64,000 bases of DNA, from the NCBI RefSeq assembly GCF_003589595.1, contig NW_020654422.1, forward strand, positions 2,308,123 to 2,372,122. The letters are read 5' to 3'. A program made the translations under genes and the position numbers. Under the pieces are notes generated by a model, which saw only the letters and a list, made by a program, of their open reading frames with translations, was not told where the DNA came from and made no database searches. Positions 9,692-20,369 of the stretch are shown here, one piece after another (the stretch's first letter is position 1; every line of letters begins with the position of its first letter). This DNA comes from Hyposmocoma kahamanoa. Its lineage: Eukaryota > Arthropoda > Insecta > Lepidoptera > Cosmopterigidae.

Positions 9692-12489
9692 CCAACACTC
9701 TAGTTACACTGACGGATGACCAGCGAATCAGTGCGTTTCGTTTCTGCAAGTACAATTTTGAATTGCGTACATTCAACTTTGTACGATTTTTCATGTATCG
9801 GATAAAATATATCGATAGTACATATCGATACTGATATGATAATATCGGATTGATTCGATACATCGAGGTTACACATTGATTTTTTTTTAAATGTGGATAT
9901 ATATCGAGCACTTCTAATCCAACCCCACCACCAGTGTTGCCAGGGATCTTAAGTAGAAAACATTACGTTTTATTATATAAATAATTACAGTATACGTATT
10001 TTTCTTAAACATGATCGGAATGTTTGCATTACTTTCAAAAACACAGAGAGCGAGTTATTCCCTACCAAGGCTAGTAAAATAAGTATGAAAAGCATTTAAT
10101 AATATATGGAAGGTCTGTGGCTGTGGTATGAAAATGTTGCTGCACAACAGAAATGTTTGAAACTGTGATTATTTGTTGTCACATTTTATAGTGGCGTTTT
10201 ATTTATCGGCGGATGATTGTCGTTCTAGCACTTCCAATTGTCATGACATCCTGTCGTCCTAACGTCAAAAAAGTCGTGAACGACAGTTAAACGTGTTGTA
10301 CTGTATGTGACCAACTTCATTTAAATATACAAGCAACGACACTTTAAACTGAACGACTATGTGTCGTCACGATATAATGGGAACGCGCACTAAATATAGG
10401 ACTAACTTCTTTTTTTTTTAAAACAAGGCGGTAAAATGAAGTAAAGTTCTTTGGTATTCTCGTTTTTTTGTCTTTCTTGTATTTTCGTCGCGAAAATGAG
10501 TTCTAATGAGAAGAGTGATGACGAAAATACAGTAATGGATTGTTCTCCGCTTAATTTAAAACAAGAGGCAATATTAGCCAAATGTCTTGTTATATTAATT
10601 AATTTTCTTTTACTTTTATATTATACTTACTTAAAGCTTACTTACGTCTTTCTTTCTTTAGCCTTATATTTCCTCACATTCTCTGAGAAAAGCAATAATG
10701 GAACGCGGCGGTCGGCGGGAACGGGAATTGCTCGACTCGTATTAATTCATGCAAGGCACATTCGTTCAGCAATCCCTTACTTCTCGGCCTCTGCAACAAC
10801 GCACTATTTAAAATTTTATCATTTTATTACATTGTTGAAGGATATCTTTATTTTGCTGATTTTTTTCTCATTGCGTAAAATTAATTCTTATTTTAACGAA
10901 GGTGACGTCAACGCGACTATCTGTAATAGTAACAGGTTTATTTAAGTAAGTAGGCACCTATTCCATATGCCATTAAGTAACTTAGACGACTAGCATAATA
11001 TTTATTTCAGGATATAGTATAGGAAACTTCCTTCGCTATTCGAAAACATAGTTAAGGTACTACACTACTGATTAAATACATATTGTAGGCATTCGTAGGT
11101 AACATAATATTGTACCTAACTAACCTACCTAAATTAACCCTAACCCACAGTACTTAATCCTAACTACTAACCTAAACCCACGTTATGATAGAACATTTCG
11201 AGATTAGTCGATTAGAAGCTATAAAGATATATGAATAGATTCGGTTTAGTGATTTATCCGTTAAGTATATTCTAAAGCAAACGAGTTCATTGTATGTTAA
11301 TGCTTTGGGTTATATGATATGGACTTACGACGAAGGATCGGCTTTGAGGATTATGGACAATGGATGAATAGATGCTGGTGTAAGATTTGTCAGAATTATA
11401 GTTTCGAATCCATAGTGCGGGACAATTTAAATTACACATACGATTTCACTGCGCTGTGTCATACTGTTTAAAATACAATTAACAATCTCAATTTATTAAA
11501 TTTGGTATGGACTCGATATAGTTTTTTTTTATACAGTAAACGGTTGGCTTGTGGTTGTGGCTACGGTAGTACTGTGTAATTGACGTGAAGATAAATTTAG
11601 ACGAAGATCTGTGACCGTATGTATATTGAAAATTTCAACTTTCGTATGTTGATCTCCTGAATTGCGTGTAACAAGCAAATCCCCGTTTTTGAGCAGATCG
11701 ATGTAGAATAATGGCGCATTTATACACCAAGCCGTCAGGCGACCTTCGCTTACCCGCCGAAAGGGGTAAGCTACCCTGCGTAAATAGTGAGTCGTCTGAT
11801 GACGGTAGTTTGCAGCTGAAGTGCACTGGGTGCGTCGCCTTCAGCAAGGCGAAGTAGTCTGCCGAAGCTCGCTACTCGCAACACCTCCAGAGAATCCGCA
11901 TCCCTCGCGGCGCAAGCGAATTAAACGGGCTATTGCTTCCCAACATCATTTATAATTGTACCATTTGCACCCGAATTTCCGATCACGGGGGAAAATATAA
12001 AGTCGCGTTCCATTATTAATTATTAATTATTATGTCGCGTACAATAGACGGCAACAGATTACAATCGTATTATATTATAGTAATTACCTCTACAATTTTT
12101 ATGCAACAGCTTTTAGTTACGTTTAAGGATTTCATAAATGAACCATCCAGTGACACAATTTCTCGGCATGTCATCTGCGCACACGCCGCTACGTCGCGTC
12201 GTCGCCGTCGGGTCGATGGATGGAATTATAAATTGACGGTATTATGGACTTATGTAATGATCCAATGACACTGTATAGTTTCGACAAAGGAAGGAGTGAG
12301 GATAAATTTTTATTGTTTTGTAAGTAACGTAAAAAAGATTTTAATAATGTTCTCGTCTTTATGAACTTTTCGGATATCAATTGTTAACTCTTCCTTGAAG
12401 TTCTTACAGGCTACGCTTAGTGTAGGTACCAGTGTAATCGGATTTGAAAACTGATTACAAGTATCTACATTATCTTAAACTTATAAACT
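9692..12489. other. Intergenic stretch, mostly unassigned
   Basis: Contains many CTAA/CCTAA words at 11105-11180, a GC-richer block at 11690-11940 and one polar reading frame starting at 10496 (separate entry). No splice-consistent gene could be built. Confidence 0.4.
10496..10594 (+). other. Possible coding start, unidentified
   Basis: An ATG opens a frame reading MSSNEKSDDENTVMDCSPLN and on to KQEAILAKCL. This is polar and protein-like, unlike the following hydrophobic codons, which look like intron read-through. A GT within the Leu-Val codons near 10592 could be a donor, but it is weak. It may be the N-terminus of a small gene or of a DNA transposon. No family recognised. Confidence 0.25.
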
Positions 12490-12681
12490 TCTTTCTTTGT
12501 GAAAGAGTACGTCCAGAGAGGTACTGCCACCTTACCTATTTCTGCCGTCAATCGGTAATGTGAATATTATTGCGTTCCATTTTGGGGTGCTGCGCTGATG
12601 AAATTACAGGCACATGGGACTTGTCCACTTATGTCTCAGGGTGACTGACGCGGTGGCAGTGTCCGTAAGATCTTTGCGTTA
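12490..12681 (+). mobile_element. SINE-like family B, copy 1 (3'-truncated)
   Basis: Family B is the commonest repeat here: about 300 bp, beginning near agctccttgtgaaagagtt, then gtactgccacc, tttctgccgccaagcagta, acaggcacatgggacttg, gatctttgcgatttaaag, ggcacgacttgttcgtcc and an A-rich tail after gtcacttgatatcat. This copy has the 5' half to gatctttgcg and lacks the tail. Whether family B is a SINE or a LINE 3' end cannot be decided here. Confidence 0.8.
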
Positions 12682-13058
12682 TATAATAAAATAATAGTGT
12701 CAAAATGGTGATCAACAACACCAAAAAAATTCTTAGAAGATCTAATACAATAAAGGTTTCTTGTGCGAATTCTTAAAAAAAAATTGAATTTGGAACTACA
12801 TACTTTCTCCCTAGCTGTTTTCAAGCCCCATTACAGTTTGACACGTTGCCCAACGCGACCTATAGTGAATTTGAATTTGATGAACATATGCCGCGGGTAA
12901 TATAAACGGTGCATTTGAATATTTGGAATTAATTTTGACTACGGAACTTTGGAATATTATCTCTTACTAATGCACATATTCTGACTTTGTGTGTAAGTTT
13001 GTCAATAGAACGTTATAAATTGCAAGACAAAGCTTGAATTTATACATTTCATTGAGTG

Positions 13059-13530
13059 TATAACCAGAAATAGAGACGAAATAAGGGTCATCCATCCCTG
13101 GCAATTTATCAGGTAAATGGGCCTTATATCACTTTTAAATTTCAACACTTGTTTGCGCTCAAATCACAAATCAGAAAGCTGTAATAGTACGGCGCCAATA
13201 ACTGACCTGTGTACGTCTTCGTATATTCCAAAAATATTCTGTATTTATTGTAATAAAGACAATATCTCTAACAATGGGAGGCTGTTCCATTCGGTGGTCC
13301 GGGAAAAAATCTATTTACAAAACAAACGGAATCACATTTCATCGGTAATCAAACATGTAAATTTTAAATTACCGTCCATTATAGCAAAGCTCAAGTGGCG
13401 CTGGTCGGTTTGAACGACACTTCAACTGACAATTGTTTGAAATTCGGGCTGGCCAATCGGAGCGCTGTTGTCATCGTAATAATTTGGCAGAATAGTTTTG
13501 TATGACATTTCGTCTCTATTTCTGGTTATA
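13059..13530. mobile_element. Non-autonomous DNA element with 24-bp perfect terminal inverted repeats
   Basis: 13059-13082 is the exact inverted complement of 13507-13530 (key parts ataaccagaaatagag and gacgaaat). TA dinucleotides at both edges are compatible with a TA target duplication (Tc1/mariner type). The 98-codon reading frame at 13117-13413 shows no transposase motif and is probably fortuitous. About 470 bp in all: a MITE. Confidence 0.85.
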
Positions 13531-13952
13531 TACTCGACGAATTCATAAAACCTTACCGACACTGCTTTATGAAAGTAAGTAAACCATTAAACATTTTATC
13601 GTATCACAAAAGAAATTTGCATATTTTAACAAACAATTTAAAATGGCGAGCTTATCCCATAAAGGAATTTCAAAAAGCTGAGAAGAAAGTTGGTTCCTGG
13701 GTTGGATATGAAAAGAAATAAATAAAGAAATTGAAAACTACACATATACAATATATTTACTTAACATACATAATACATATAAAGCTACAGTAAAATGAAC
13801 GTACAAAATAAAACTATAAATAAATAAAGCGAGTTCTTAGGTTTTCGCGACGGTTACACGTAGGAAATGAAACTATTGTTTTCGTATCAATTTATATACA
13901 TATTTTTTATTTTATTTTACTTTTTACTATTTTAGACATTACCATTTAATTT

Positions 13953-14130
13953 GATGCAAACGCGCGACTGCATCGATACAAACGCGCATTTGCATCGCTA
14001 CACTTGTATTTTATAAACGATGTCCAATCACCTATNNNNNNNNNNTTATAAACGATGTCCAATCACCTATACATCGCAAGTGTAGCGATGCAATCGCGCG
14101 TTTGACGAACGCGCGTTTGCATCGCTGCTG
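13953..14130. mobile_element. Palindromic fold-back element interrupted by an assembly gap
   Basis: The left arm (13955-14010: gatgcaaacgcgcg ... tgcatcgctacacttg) and the right arm (14078-14130: caagtgtagcgatgca ... cgcgtttgcatc) are inverted copies, with 16 bp perfect at the inner ends. Both arms are rich in the word acgcgcg. The unresolved gap lies at the centre of symmetry. Confidence 0.8.
14011..14070. other. 10-N gap flanked by an identical 25-mer
   Basis: 14011-14035 and 14046-14070 are the same 25 bases (ttataaacga ... cacctat) in direct orientation, separated only by N at 14036-14045. The simplest reading is two contig ends that overlap by 25 bp but were joined with a placeholder gap. 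Confidence 0.9.
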
Positions 14131-14539
14131 AAAGTTGTCGTTCGTAATCAATATTAGGTGTACGGTGATGGACCTTAAATGTACATAAAGTAATAATAAG
14201 TTGTACAAAATATAATATTTATTAATCAAAATTTTATTTTATTTTTATGGCACAATATTATATTTTATATTGTAATTTGATGTAGGTATCGGAATGAGGT
14301 CATCATCTAAGAAATTGGTTTTAATTATTTTTATCAAAAATCTCTGTAACAAAACAATAGTTAGTTACGTCTAGATTCTTTGAACCGTATTTTTTTCTAC
14401 TTTATGCTACAGTTACGTAATCCTATCTTTATGCTCTAGAAATTAGTTACAAGCCAATTAGTATGAAAACACATTATCTAATACGGCATTTGTATTTTGT
14501 TACGTACATAAATAGTGCTTAACTATTTAATTATTTTCT

Positions 14540-14783
14540 TATGATACCAAGTGACGGAACGAACAGGTTGTGTGCCTGGTGGTAAGCGACACGCTTCTCC
14601 GTAACAGTTGTTGCCTCTTAGAACTTTAAATCGCAAAGAACTGAGGGTCACTGCCACTGAGCCCGTCAACTTGTCACATAAGTTGATAAGTCCTTATGTG
14701 CCAGTAATTTCACTAGCACCTTTATTCTTCAAAACCAGAACGCAGTAAGGCTCACGTTACTGCTTGCCAGGAGAAATAGTTAA
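14540..14783 (-). mobile_element. SINE-like family B, copy 2
   Basis: Minus-strand copy, nearly complete from the A-rich tail side (gataccaagtgacggaacgaac) to the tttct-gcc block. The first about 50 bp of the consensus are missing or diverged. Confidence 0.8.
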
Positions 14784-14810
14784 CGTGGTTTACTATTAAA
14801 AAATAAAAAA

Positions 14811-15018
14811 ATAACGCTCACACTCAACATAACCCCGCACTAGAGAAACTCTGTGTCGCAGATGCCATGGATGCACACAATGACAACCACAAATTACACC
14901 CAAACTCACGAGAGAAATCAATAGAGGTCACACAAATATTTCTTCCGGCCCAGGAATCGAACCTGGGACCTCTGCGTGGCAGTCCGGCATGGTTAACATT
15001 CGGCTATGGAGGCAGTTA
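14811..15018 (-). mobile_element. SINE family A, copy 1
   Basis: Family A has a tRNA-like head in which A and B boxes are recognisable (gtggccgaacggtta; ggttcgattcc), then gggccggaagaaatatttgtg, gtgagtttgggtgtaattt and the tail gtgtgtgcgttatta. This minus-strand copy is full length. Its B box reads aatcgaacctgggacc on the plus strand. The head resembles a class II (Leu/Ser-like) tRNA, but no complete functional tRNA fold is present. Confidence 0.85.
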
Positions 15019-16234
15019 TTACGCCACTTTTTTTCCTACAGAGACATCTCCGATGTGTATTAGAAATATTTAGGAGGTCAAAAGTCAGGTGTTTGATTAT
15101 TTTATATGCATAGTTTGGTTAGATACGAATGTTAATTTTGTTTATCTAGTATATATACCTACGTTTATTCAGTTATCAAAGTCTAGGTTGTTGCGAATGA
15201 GGTGTGTGGTAACTGTGTGAAATATATGCGTAATAAATATGAACAATATTTCACATTAAACTTTCCTGATTGCCAGAGCTTAAAAATATTTATAATCAAT
15301 ACTTTTTAAAAGATTTTTATTTAATAATGGCGCTCTTAAATTATTTTTAGACATTGTGGACTCTCTGTCAGTTCTCGTTCGATAACCTTCTTGCTTGAAA
15401 AATTTGTTTGATATAGACCTCTTTAGTCGTGTAAAATTCTTTGCACCGTTTATTTAAACGGGCGCGACACACTGGTCATAGTATGAGCGCGATGAATATC
15501 TTGGACCTTAACCTACATTTCAGCAAAAACAACAAGTTATACAACGGAAGATTGAATATCTCACCTTCGGCCCTTAGTTTACATAAATATGACTATGAAA
15601 CAATGTCGTAACGTATTGCAATGCGCCGTATTGAAATTTACGAAGAAATATTGCAATAAGGCTTCTACTGTGAAGCTATAATATACAAGGTGGCCCATTT
15701 ACAGCCCATTTTTGTTAGGTAGAGGACATTGTAACGATCCATTTAAAATAAACGTTAAATAAAAGTTCCGCGAAAATCAATAGTTCAGAAGTTATGATTT
15801 TTTATGGACTTTTTTGAAAAATTTCTACTCTAGTCACTAAAACCATTCTAGTCTGAAAACCATTGCACTAAATTAATTGAAATTTGATATGGAAGTAGTG
15901 TGACCATGTAGCTAGCTTACAATGACCCATTTTTGTGTTTGATTTAGTTTGCGCAGTTATTTTAGACATTTAGGAGATTTTTTATTTGTTCACGAACAAA
16001 ATGTAAAATTTTCGAAAAATTCCTGCCTGTGAAAACTGTACAATCAGAATTTGCTAATGGCCTTAAAAACTACCTTAACATGAGTTCAACCCAGATTTAC
16101 CTTAATTATTATCAAGTCAATCTCTAATCGTCACTATGTATTTACACGAAAAGAACATGTTGAAAATCAGCTAAAATTTTAGCCCTAGTGATACAGAGAA
16201 CTTTCGTTGTTCATATCGTCTAAACTCTGTCTAA
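15019..16234. other. Intergenic stretch
   Basis: No gene seen. The words ggtggcccatttacagcccatt at 15691-15712 followed by AT-rich sequence suggest an old DNA transposon, not identified. Confidence 0.4.
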
Positions 16235-16324
16235 ACTATAATCATAACTTTATTTAACCAGAGCTTTTATCGCTTAGCGATAATGCCACCTCCATCGTTA
16301 CAGATTATACTTAGTTCTACTTAC

Positions 16325-16657
16325 CTATCTATATTTAAGTAACCAAAGTATTATCTTATATATTTTATTAGCCAGGGTACTATTAGGCTCAGATAATATG
16401 TAATTGCACATACCAACATCTGTTAGTCTGATTCCAGCCTCCAGTTCTATCAGTCTTCGTTCCGCTCTGATTCGGGTACATTCCACTAAAGCATGGTAGG
16501 TGTCTTCTCTGGTGTTACAAATAGTACAGTTCGGGGTGTCTACTATGTTCATTTTTATACCATATACCTTTTCCACAGATCTCCTGTCAAAATCTTCTTT
16601 CCACATTATGTAACAATGAATTTTTACATCTCTCAAATGATCGGTGAAAAAAGTCAT
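16325..16657 (-). pseudogene. LINE C-terminal zinc-knuckle segment
   Basis: 110 open codons reading ...DFDRRSVEKVYGI..., then a C-x2-C-x7-H-x4-C motif (CTICNTREDTYHALVEC), then an amphipathic tail and a stop. This C-terminal zinc motif after RNase H is usual in I/R1-like LINE ORF2 proteins. It is separated from the RNase H part by a frame change near 16660. Confidence 0.75.
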
Positions 16658-16689
16658 ATAGTTTACAAGTATACTATCATAAATGCCCG

Positions 16690-17269
16690 ACTTTGCTCCC
16701 TTGTCAGCTAAGTCATTTTCTAACAGATTTACATGGGACGGGATCCACTGGAATTTAATATTTTTGTCTTTTAATTGGAAGTCTAAAAATATATTAGAAT
16801 GGTATAAGTTACTGGGAGTCCTCGTTTACCCGAAGTGCACAGAGTTAATGTTGAAGCGCCCCTTTTGAGTCACTAAGAACCACAGAGTTGGTACTGTCAC
16901 ATGATTGTAAGTATGATATACTTTCTATTATGGCATAAAGTTCTGCGACCATAATTGATGAATTACTGTTTACCTTAAAACATGCTGTGGTGTCTGTCTG
17001 TGGATCAAAAAAGCTACTCCAGTTCCATTCTCATCCTTGGATACATCTGTGTAAATCTGATAGTATCCAGCATATCTGTTATTAATTGTTTGAACCGTTT
17101 TATGAAGCATCTCCAAAGGGTTGTGTTGTCTCTTGGGCCTTTCTATTTCATTGATATTTGTATTAATGTGTAATCTTATATCAATATTATTCATCCGTGT
17201 TGATAAGGAAAACATTTCTAATTTTTTCGAGCAGTACATTTCTTTGAAACGGAACCTCCATGTACACAT
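16690..17269 (-). pseudogene. LINE RNase H domain, frameshifted
   Basis: Two minus-strand frames together cover an RNase H domain. The first catalytic Asp region reads YQIYTDVSKDENGTG (usual YTDGSK, here Val for Gly). Near 16690-16790 the FQWIPSHVNLLENDLADKGA block holds the last catalytic part. Frame changes and the loss of flanking residues show it is not functional. Confidence 0.75.
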
Positions 17270-17289
17270 ACAAGTACTGGCTTTTTATT

Positions 17290-17522
17290 TGTTATTCCAA
17301 TACATATTGCCACAAGTAGACAACTAGGGAAGATATGATTTCCATAGATTTATTACCTTCAACTGACCCAGCCTTCAGCAAATACTTACCAGCTAAATAA
17401 TTCCTTCGTATATACAATGGTGGTAGACATAATTCTGATTCCATGGCTTGGATTGGACAACTTTTGACAAAACCTCCTATAACTCTCATTGCCTGATTTT
17501 GAATTTTATCTAATTTATAAGT
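17290..17522 (-). pseudogene. LINE reverse-transcriptase connection segment
   Basis: The minus-strand frame from the insertion point reads LDKIQNQAMRVIGGFVKSCP, then a stretch ending KSMEIISSL. It is the continuation of the reverse-transcriptase thumb found on the far side of the inserted LINE (19175-19066). Confidence 0.75.
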
Positions 17523-19065
17523 TTTTTTTTTTTTTTTTATGTTAACCAGTAGGCAAACGAGCAGACAAGCCACTTGATGGGAGGTGGTCATTGTCGCCCA
17601 TGGACACGAGCAATACCAGAGGCATCACCCATGCGTTGCCGACTCCGGAGAACCTTGTTTACACGTCTTTTGAAGAACTCCATGTTATAGCGCAAGGGGA
17701 ACACTTCAGGAGGAAGGCCATTCCACATCTTACTGGTTCGGGGAAGGAACGAACGAGATGCTCGAGTGGTCGTGACGTGCCAAGCATCGAGGAAGTGGGG
17801 ATGGAGTCTTCTCCTTCGGCGGGTCGTGCAGTGGTAAAAGAGTGACGGAGGCACCAACTCAAAGAGTTCGTCTGAGCACTCCCCGTTATACAGACGGTAG
17901 AACACACATAGAGAGCCAACATCTCTCCGCAGACTAAGGCGCTCTAAATCGTCTGTGAGCATAGGGTCGTCGACAATTCGAACAGCCCGACGTTGGATGG
18001 AGTCAAGTGGATCAAGCTGATACTTGGGTGCTCCAGCCCAGAGGTGCGAGCAGTATTCCATATGGGGCCGAACCTGAGCTTTGTATAGCAAAAGCCGGTG
18101 CCCCGATGTGAAACACCGCTTCGCTCTGTTGAGCACACCAATCTTTTTAGAAGCCATTTTGGCTTTATTCTCCAAATGACCCCGAAACTGGACTTCGTTC
18201 GAGATGTCGACGCCAAGGATGCCTATACTATTAGAGGTGACGAGGGGAGTGCCTTGGAACTTAGGCGCTATAACAAATGGAGTTTTCTTAGCGGAGAACG
18301 CGCAAACTTGTGTTTTTATGGGGTTAAAGCGGACAAGATTTTGTCGGCCCCATACGGAGACTTGCTCCAGTGAGGTCTCGATTTCAGACACAAGTTGTGC
18401 TCTTCCTTCTACCACTTCCTGTTGGGTCATATTTGCACGGCCAGTATAAAAGGTATCACCAGTACTGTCATCCGCATAGCAATGAATGTTACTTGTCAGT
18501 AACATATCATTGATATGCAGGATAAACAGGGTTGGTGATAGCACTGACCCCTGGGGAACGCCAGCGTTGATGAGCATGGAGTCCGAGCAGAAACCGTCTA
18601 ACGCAACTTTAATGCTCCGCTCTATCAAAAAACTGGCGATCCAGGTGCAAAGACCATCTGGGAGCCCGTAGGATGGTAACTTCGATAGAAGAGCCTTGTG
18701 CCAGACCCGATCGAAAGCCTTAGCTATATCCAAACTCACGGCCAATGCTTCCCCTCTGCTCTCAATGGCAGCTGCCCATTGGTGAGTGAGATACACAAGA
18801 AGATCACCAGCACCGCGACCACGACGAAAGCCGTACTGGCGGTCATTAATCAGCTGGCGATCCTCAAGGTAATCTAGGAGCTGGTTGTTCACCACGCGCT
18901 CCATCACCTTAGAGAGCAAGGAGGTTATCGCAATTGGCCGGTAGTTGGACGGGTCCGAGCGATCACCCTTTTTTGGGATAGGGTGAACACAGGCAGTCTT
19001 CCACGAAGCCGGGACTACACCTAAGCGGTATGAGAGTTGGAAGAGGTGCGTTAAGACCGGAGCCA
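17523..19065 (-). mobile_element. Jockey/CR1-type LINE, 5'-truncated insertion, 1.54 kb
   Basis: The 3' end on the minus strand is an A run (17523-17538 on plus) after a short 3' UTR. The 5' end stops inside the reverse-transcriptase domain at 19065. The hexamer ACTTAT occurs at both junctions (minus sense: 19071-19066 and 17522-17517), consistent with a target-site duplication of at least 6 bp. 5' truncation, a poly(A) tail and the direct repeat fit target-primed reverse transcription. Confidence 0.9.
17588..19065 (-). CDS. LINE reverse transcriptase, 5'-truncated but otherwise intact ORF
   Basis: About 492 uninterrupted codons to a stop at 17588. Visible reverse-transcriptase motifs, numbered from the Met at 19078: PIPKKGDRSDPSNYRPI (33-49), ITSLLSKVMERVV (51-63), QYGFRRGRGA (81-90), SLDIAKAFDRVWHKAL (115-130, first catalytic Asp), AGVPQGSVLSP (172-182) and YADD (201-204, catalytic Asp pair), then the thumb and a C-terminal segment with SIQRRAVRIVDDP and KMWNGLPPEVF. 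There is no RNase H. The endonuclease domain and finger region are missing because of the 5' truncation, so it cannot retrotranspose alone. I read it as Jockey/CR1 superfamily, possibly Daphne-like. The Met at 19078 is in flanking host-LINE sequence and is not the natural start. The long open frame implies a recent insertion. Confidence 0.92.
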
Positions 19066-19175
19066 ATAAGTATGACATTTTGCACTATTATCGAACAAAA
19101 AACTTGCGAAGTCTAGCTTACTACGAATTATTGCAATATAAAGTCTTCTTAAATGCGTTGGATGAATAATATTTT

Positions 19176-20322
19176 TTTCTAGGTGGATAAGGTATGAAGT
19201 TACAGTAACAGAAAAGTAGATATTTTGTTACAATACTTTAATTTCTTTAAACATTATTATCGCGATTTTGAGTCTTTTGTCACAAGCGCCCTTAAAACTA
19301 ACGGCAGCAGAATACTCGTACACGCTAGCGCTACACCCAATCTTGGAGATATGTAGACTCTAATATCATAGATCTTTCATGTTGTCTGTAAAAAAATAAA
19401 TCAATTTTCAATATGGTCAAGCGATAGCCTAATTGAAACTGTCCGCCGAAATTTTTTTACAATTATGGTATTCCTAAGTACATTTCCACCTACCGTATTG
19501 ATTAAGTACTCGTGCCAAACAGATCCACCTGTACCACGTTTTTGCACTACAGACGGAAAGCACTTTAAATATTGTAGATAGGATGTTTTGCTTCATGGAG
19601 ACATTATTTTATTTTTATGCTCAATCATGGTCTTATAATTTATATTTATTATAATGTAATTTAATATGAAACAATGATTAACATGAGTTATAAAGAAGAG
19701 TATGTATAATAGCTGATTCTCGGTGAATTAGTTATATCCTAACCAAAACACTCGAAAATTTGGGTGGAAGATTGGCGTACAAAATGAGGAGGAGAATTAG
19801 TCAGCTAATATGTACACCCAGCAACCCGTGAACAATATATAATAATATTTCGACATTGTAAAAATAAAAATATCTTTCAAATACTTTTGTGTTGTGTTAT
19901 TTGGTTCTAAGATTCTATAGATCAAGATCGTTCTATATATGTATATGAACATTATTTAGTATAGTTCAGAGCTAGTTTGTAGCTCCGTAACCATAAAATC
20001 TGTTGGAAGGGAATGCAGAAATTGCACTTACTATCGAAATTCGAAGTAAGTCACGGTCGTTACGAAAAAGTACTGGTAAATTAATTAATGTAATTTACAC
20101 GTGACTCACTCAGTGGGATTATGTAAATACATACTGCTTCATATTTCTGCAGTATTTAATTATTATATTATGAGTACATTTTAAAGTAAAAACAGCTTCA
20201 TTGAAATTCGTTAACAAATTTTTTATTTTACATTTTTAAATTTTCTCCCATCAAAATTTTCTTTGCGATGCTAAATAGTCACTCTAAAGTTTTAACTTAC
20301 ATAAACAGTTCTAACTAGACAT
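19176..20322. other. Intergenic stretch, nothing recognised
   Basis: AT-rich sequence without coding signatures or obvious repeats. Confidence 0.4.
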
Positions 20323-20369
20323 AGCTGATATTGTATTAAAATTTGTTTCATTTTAATACAGTATCAGCT
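20323..20369. repeat. 20-bp inverted repeat, 7-base loop
   Basis: agctgatattgtattaaaat and attttaatacagtatcagct pair over 20 bp with one mismatch (T/G), around the loop ttgtttc. It would give a stable hairpin in RNA. No other copy was noticed in the window. Confidence 0.85.

Larger units (their letters stand above)
16235..19175 (-). mobile_element. Decayed RNase-H-type LINE, interrupted by a younger LINE
   Basis: Pieces lie in order on the minus strand. 19175-19066 is the reverse-transcriptase thumb (RLYIAIIRSKLDFASFLFD). 17522-17290 continues it (LDKIQNQAMRVIGGF, then CLPPLYIRRNYLAGKYL). 17269-16690 is the RNase H region (YQIYTDVSKDENGTG; FQWIPSHVNLLENDLADKGA). 16657-16325 is the C-terminal zinc knuckle (CTICNTREDTYHALVEC). 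A gataaaagctctggttaaa-like tail follows at about 16240-16275. It belongs to the I/R1-like group that carries RNase H. Several stops and frameshifts make it dead. The gap at 17523-19065 is the inserted LINE. Confidence 0.8.

Noticed and set aside
10451..10945. 164-codon plus-strand gene
   Set aside because: Only the first part after 10496 looks protein-like; the rest is hydrophobic AT-rich read-through with no family signature.
11105..11180. Interstitial telomere-like repeat (CCTAA words)
   Set aside because: CTAA/CCTAA words are frequent but irregularly spaced; no tandem (TTAGG)n register is maintained.
17591..18671. Several plus-strand ORFs of 61-91 codons
   Set aside because: They are antisense shadows of the LINE reverse transcriptase on the minus strand.
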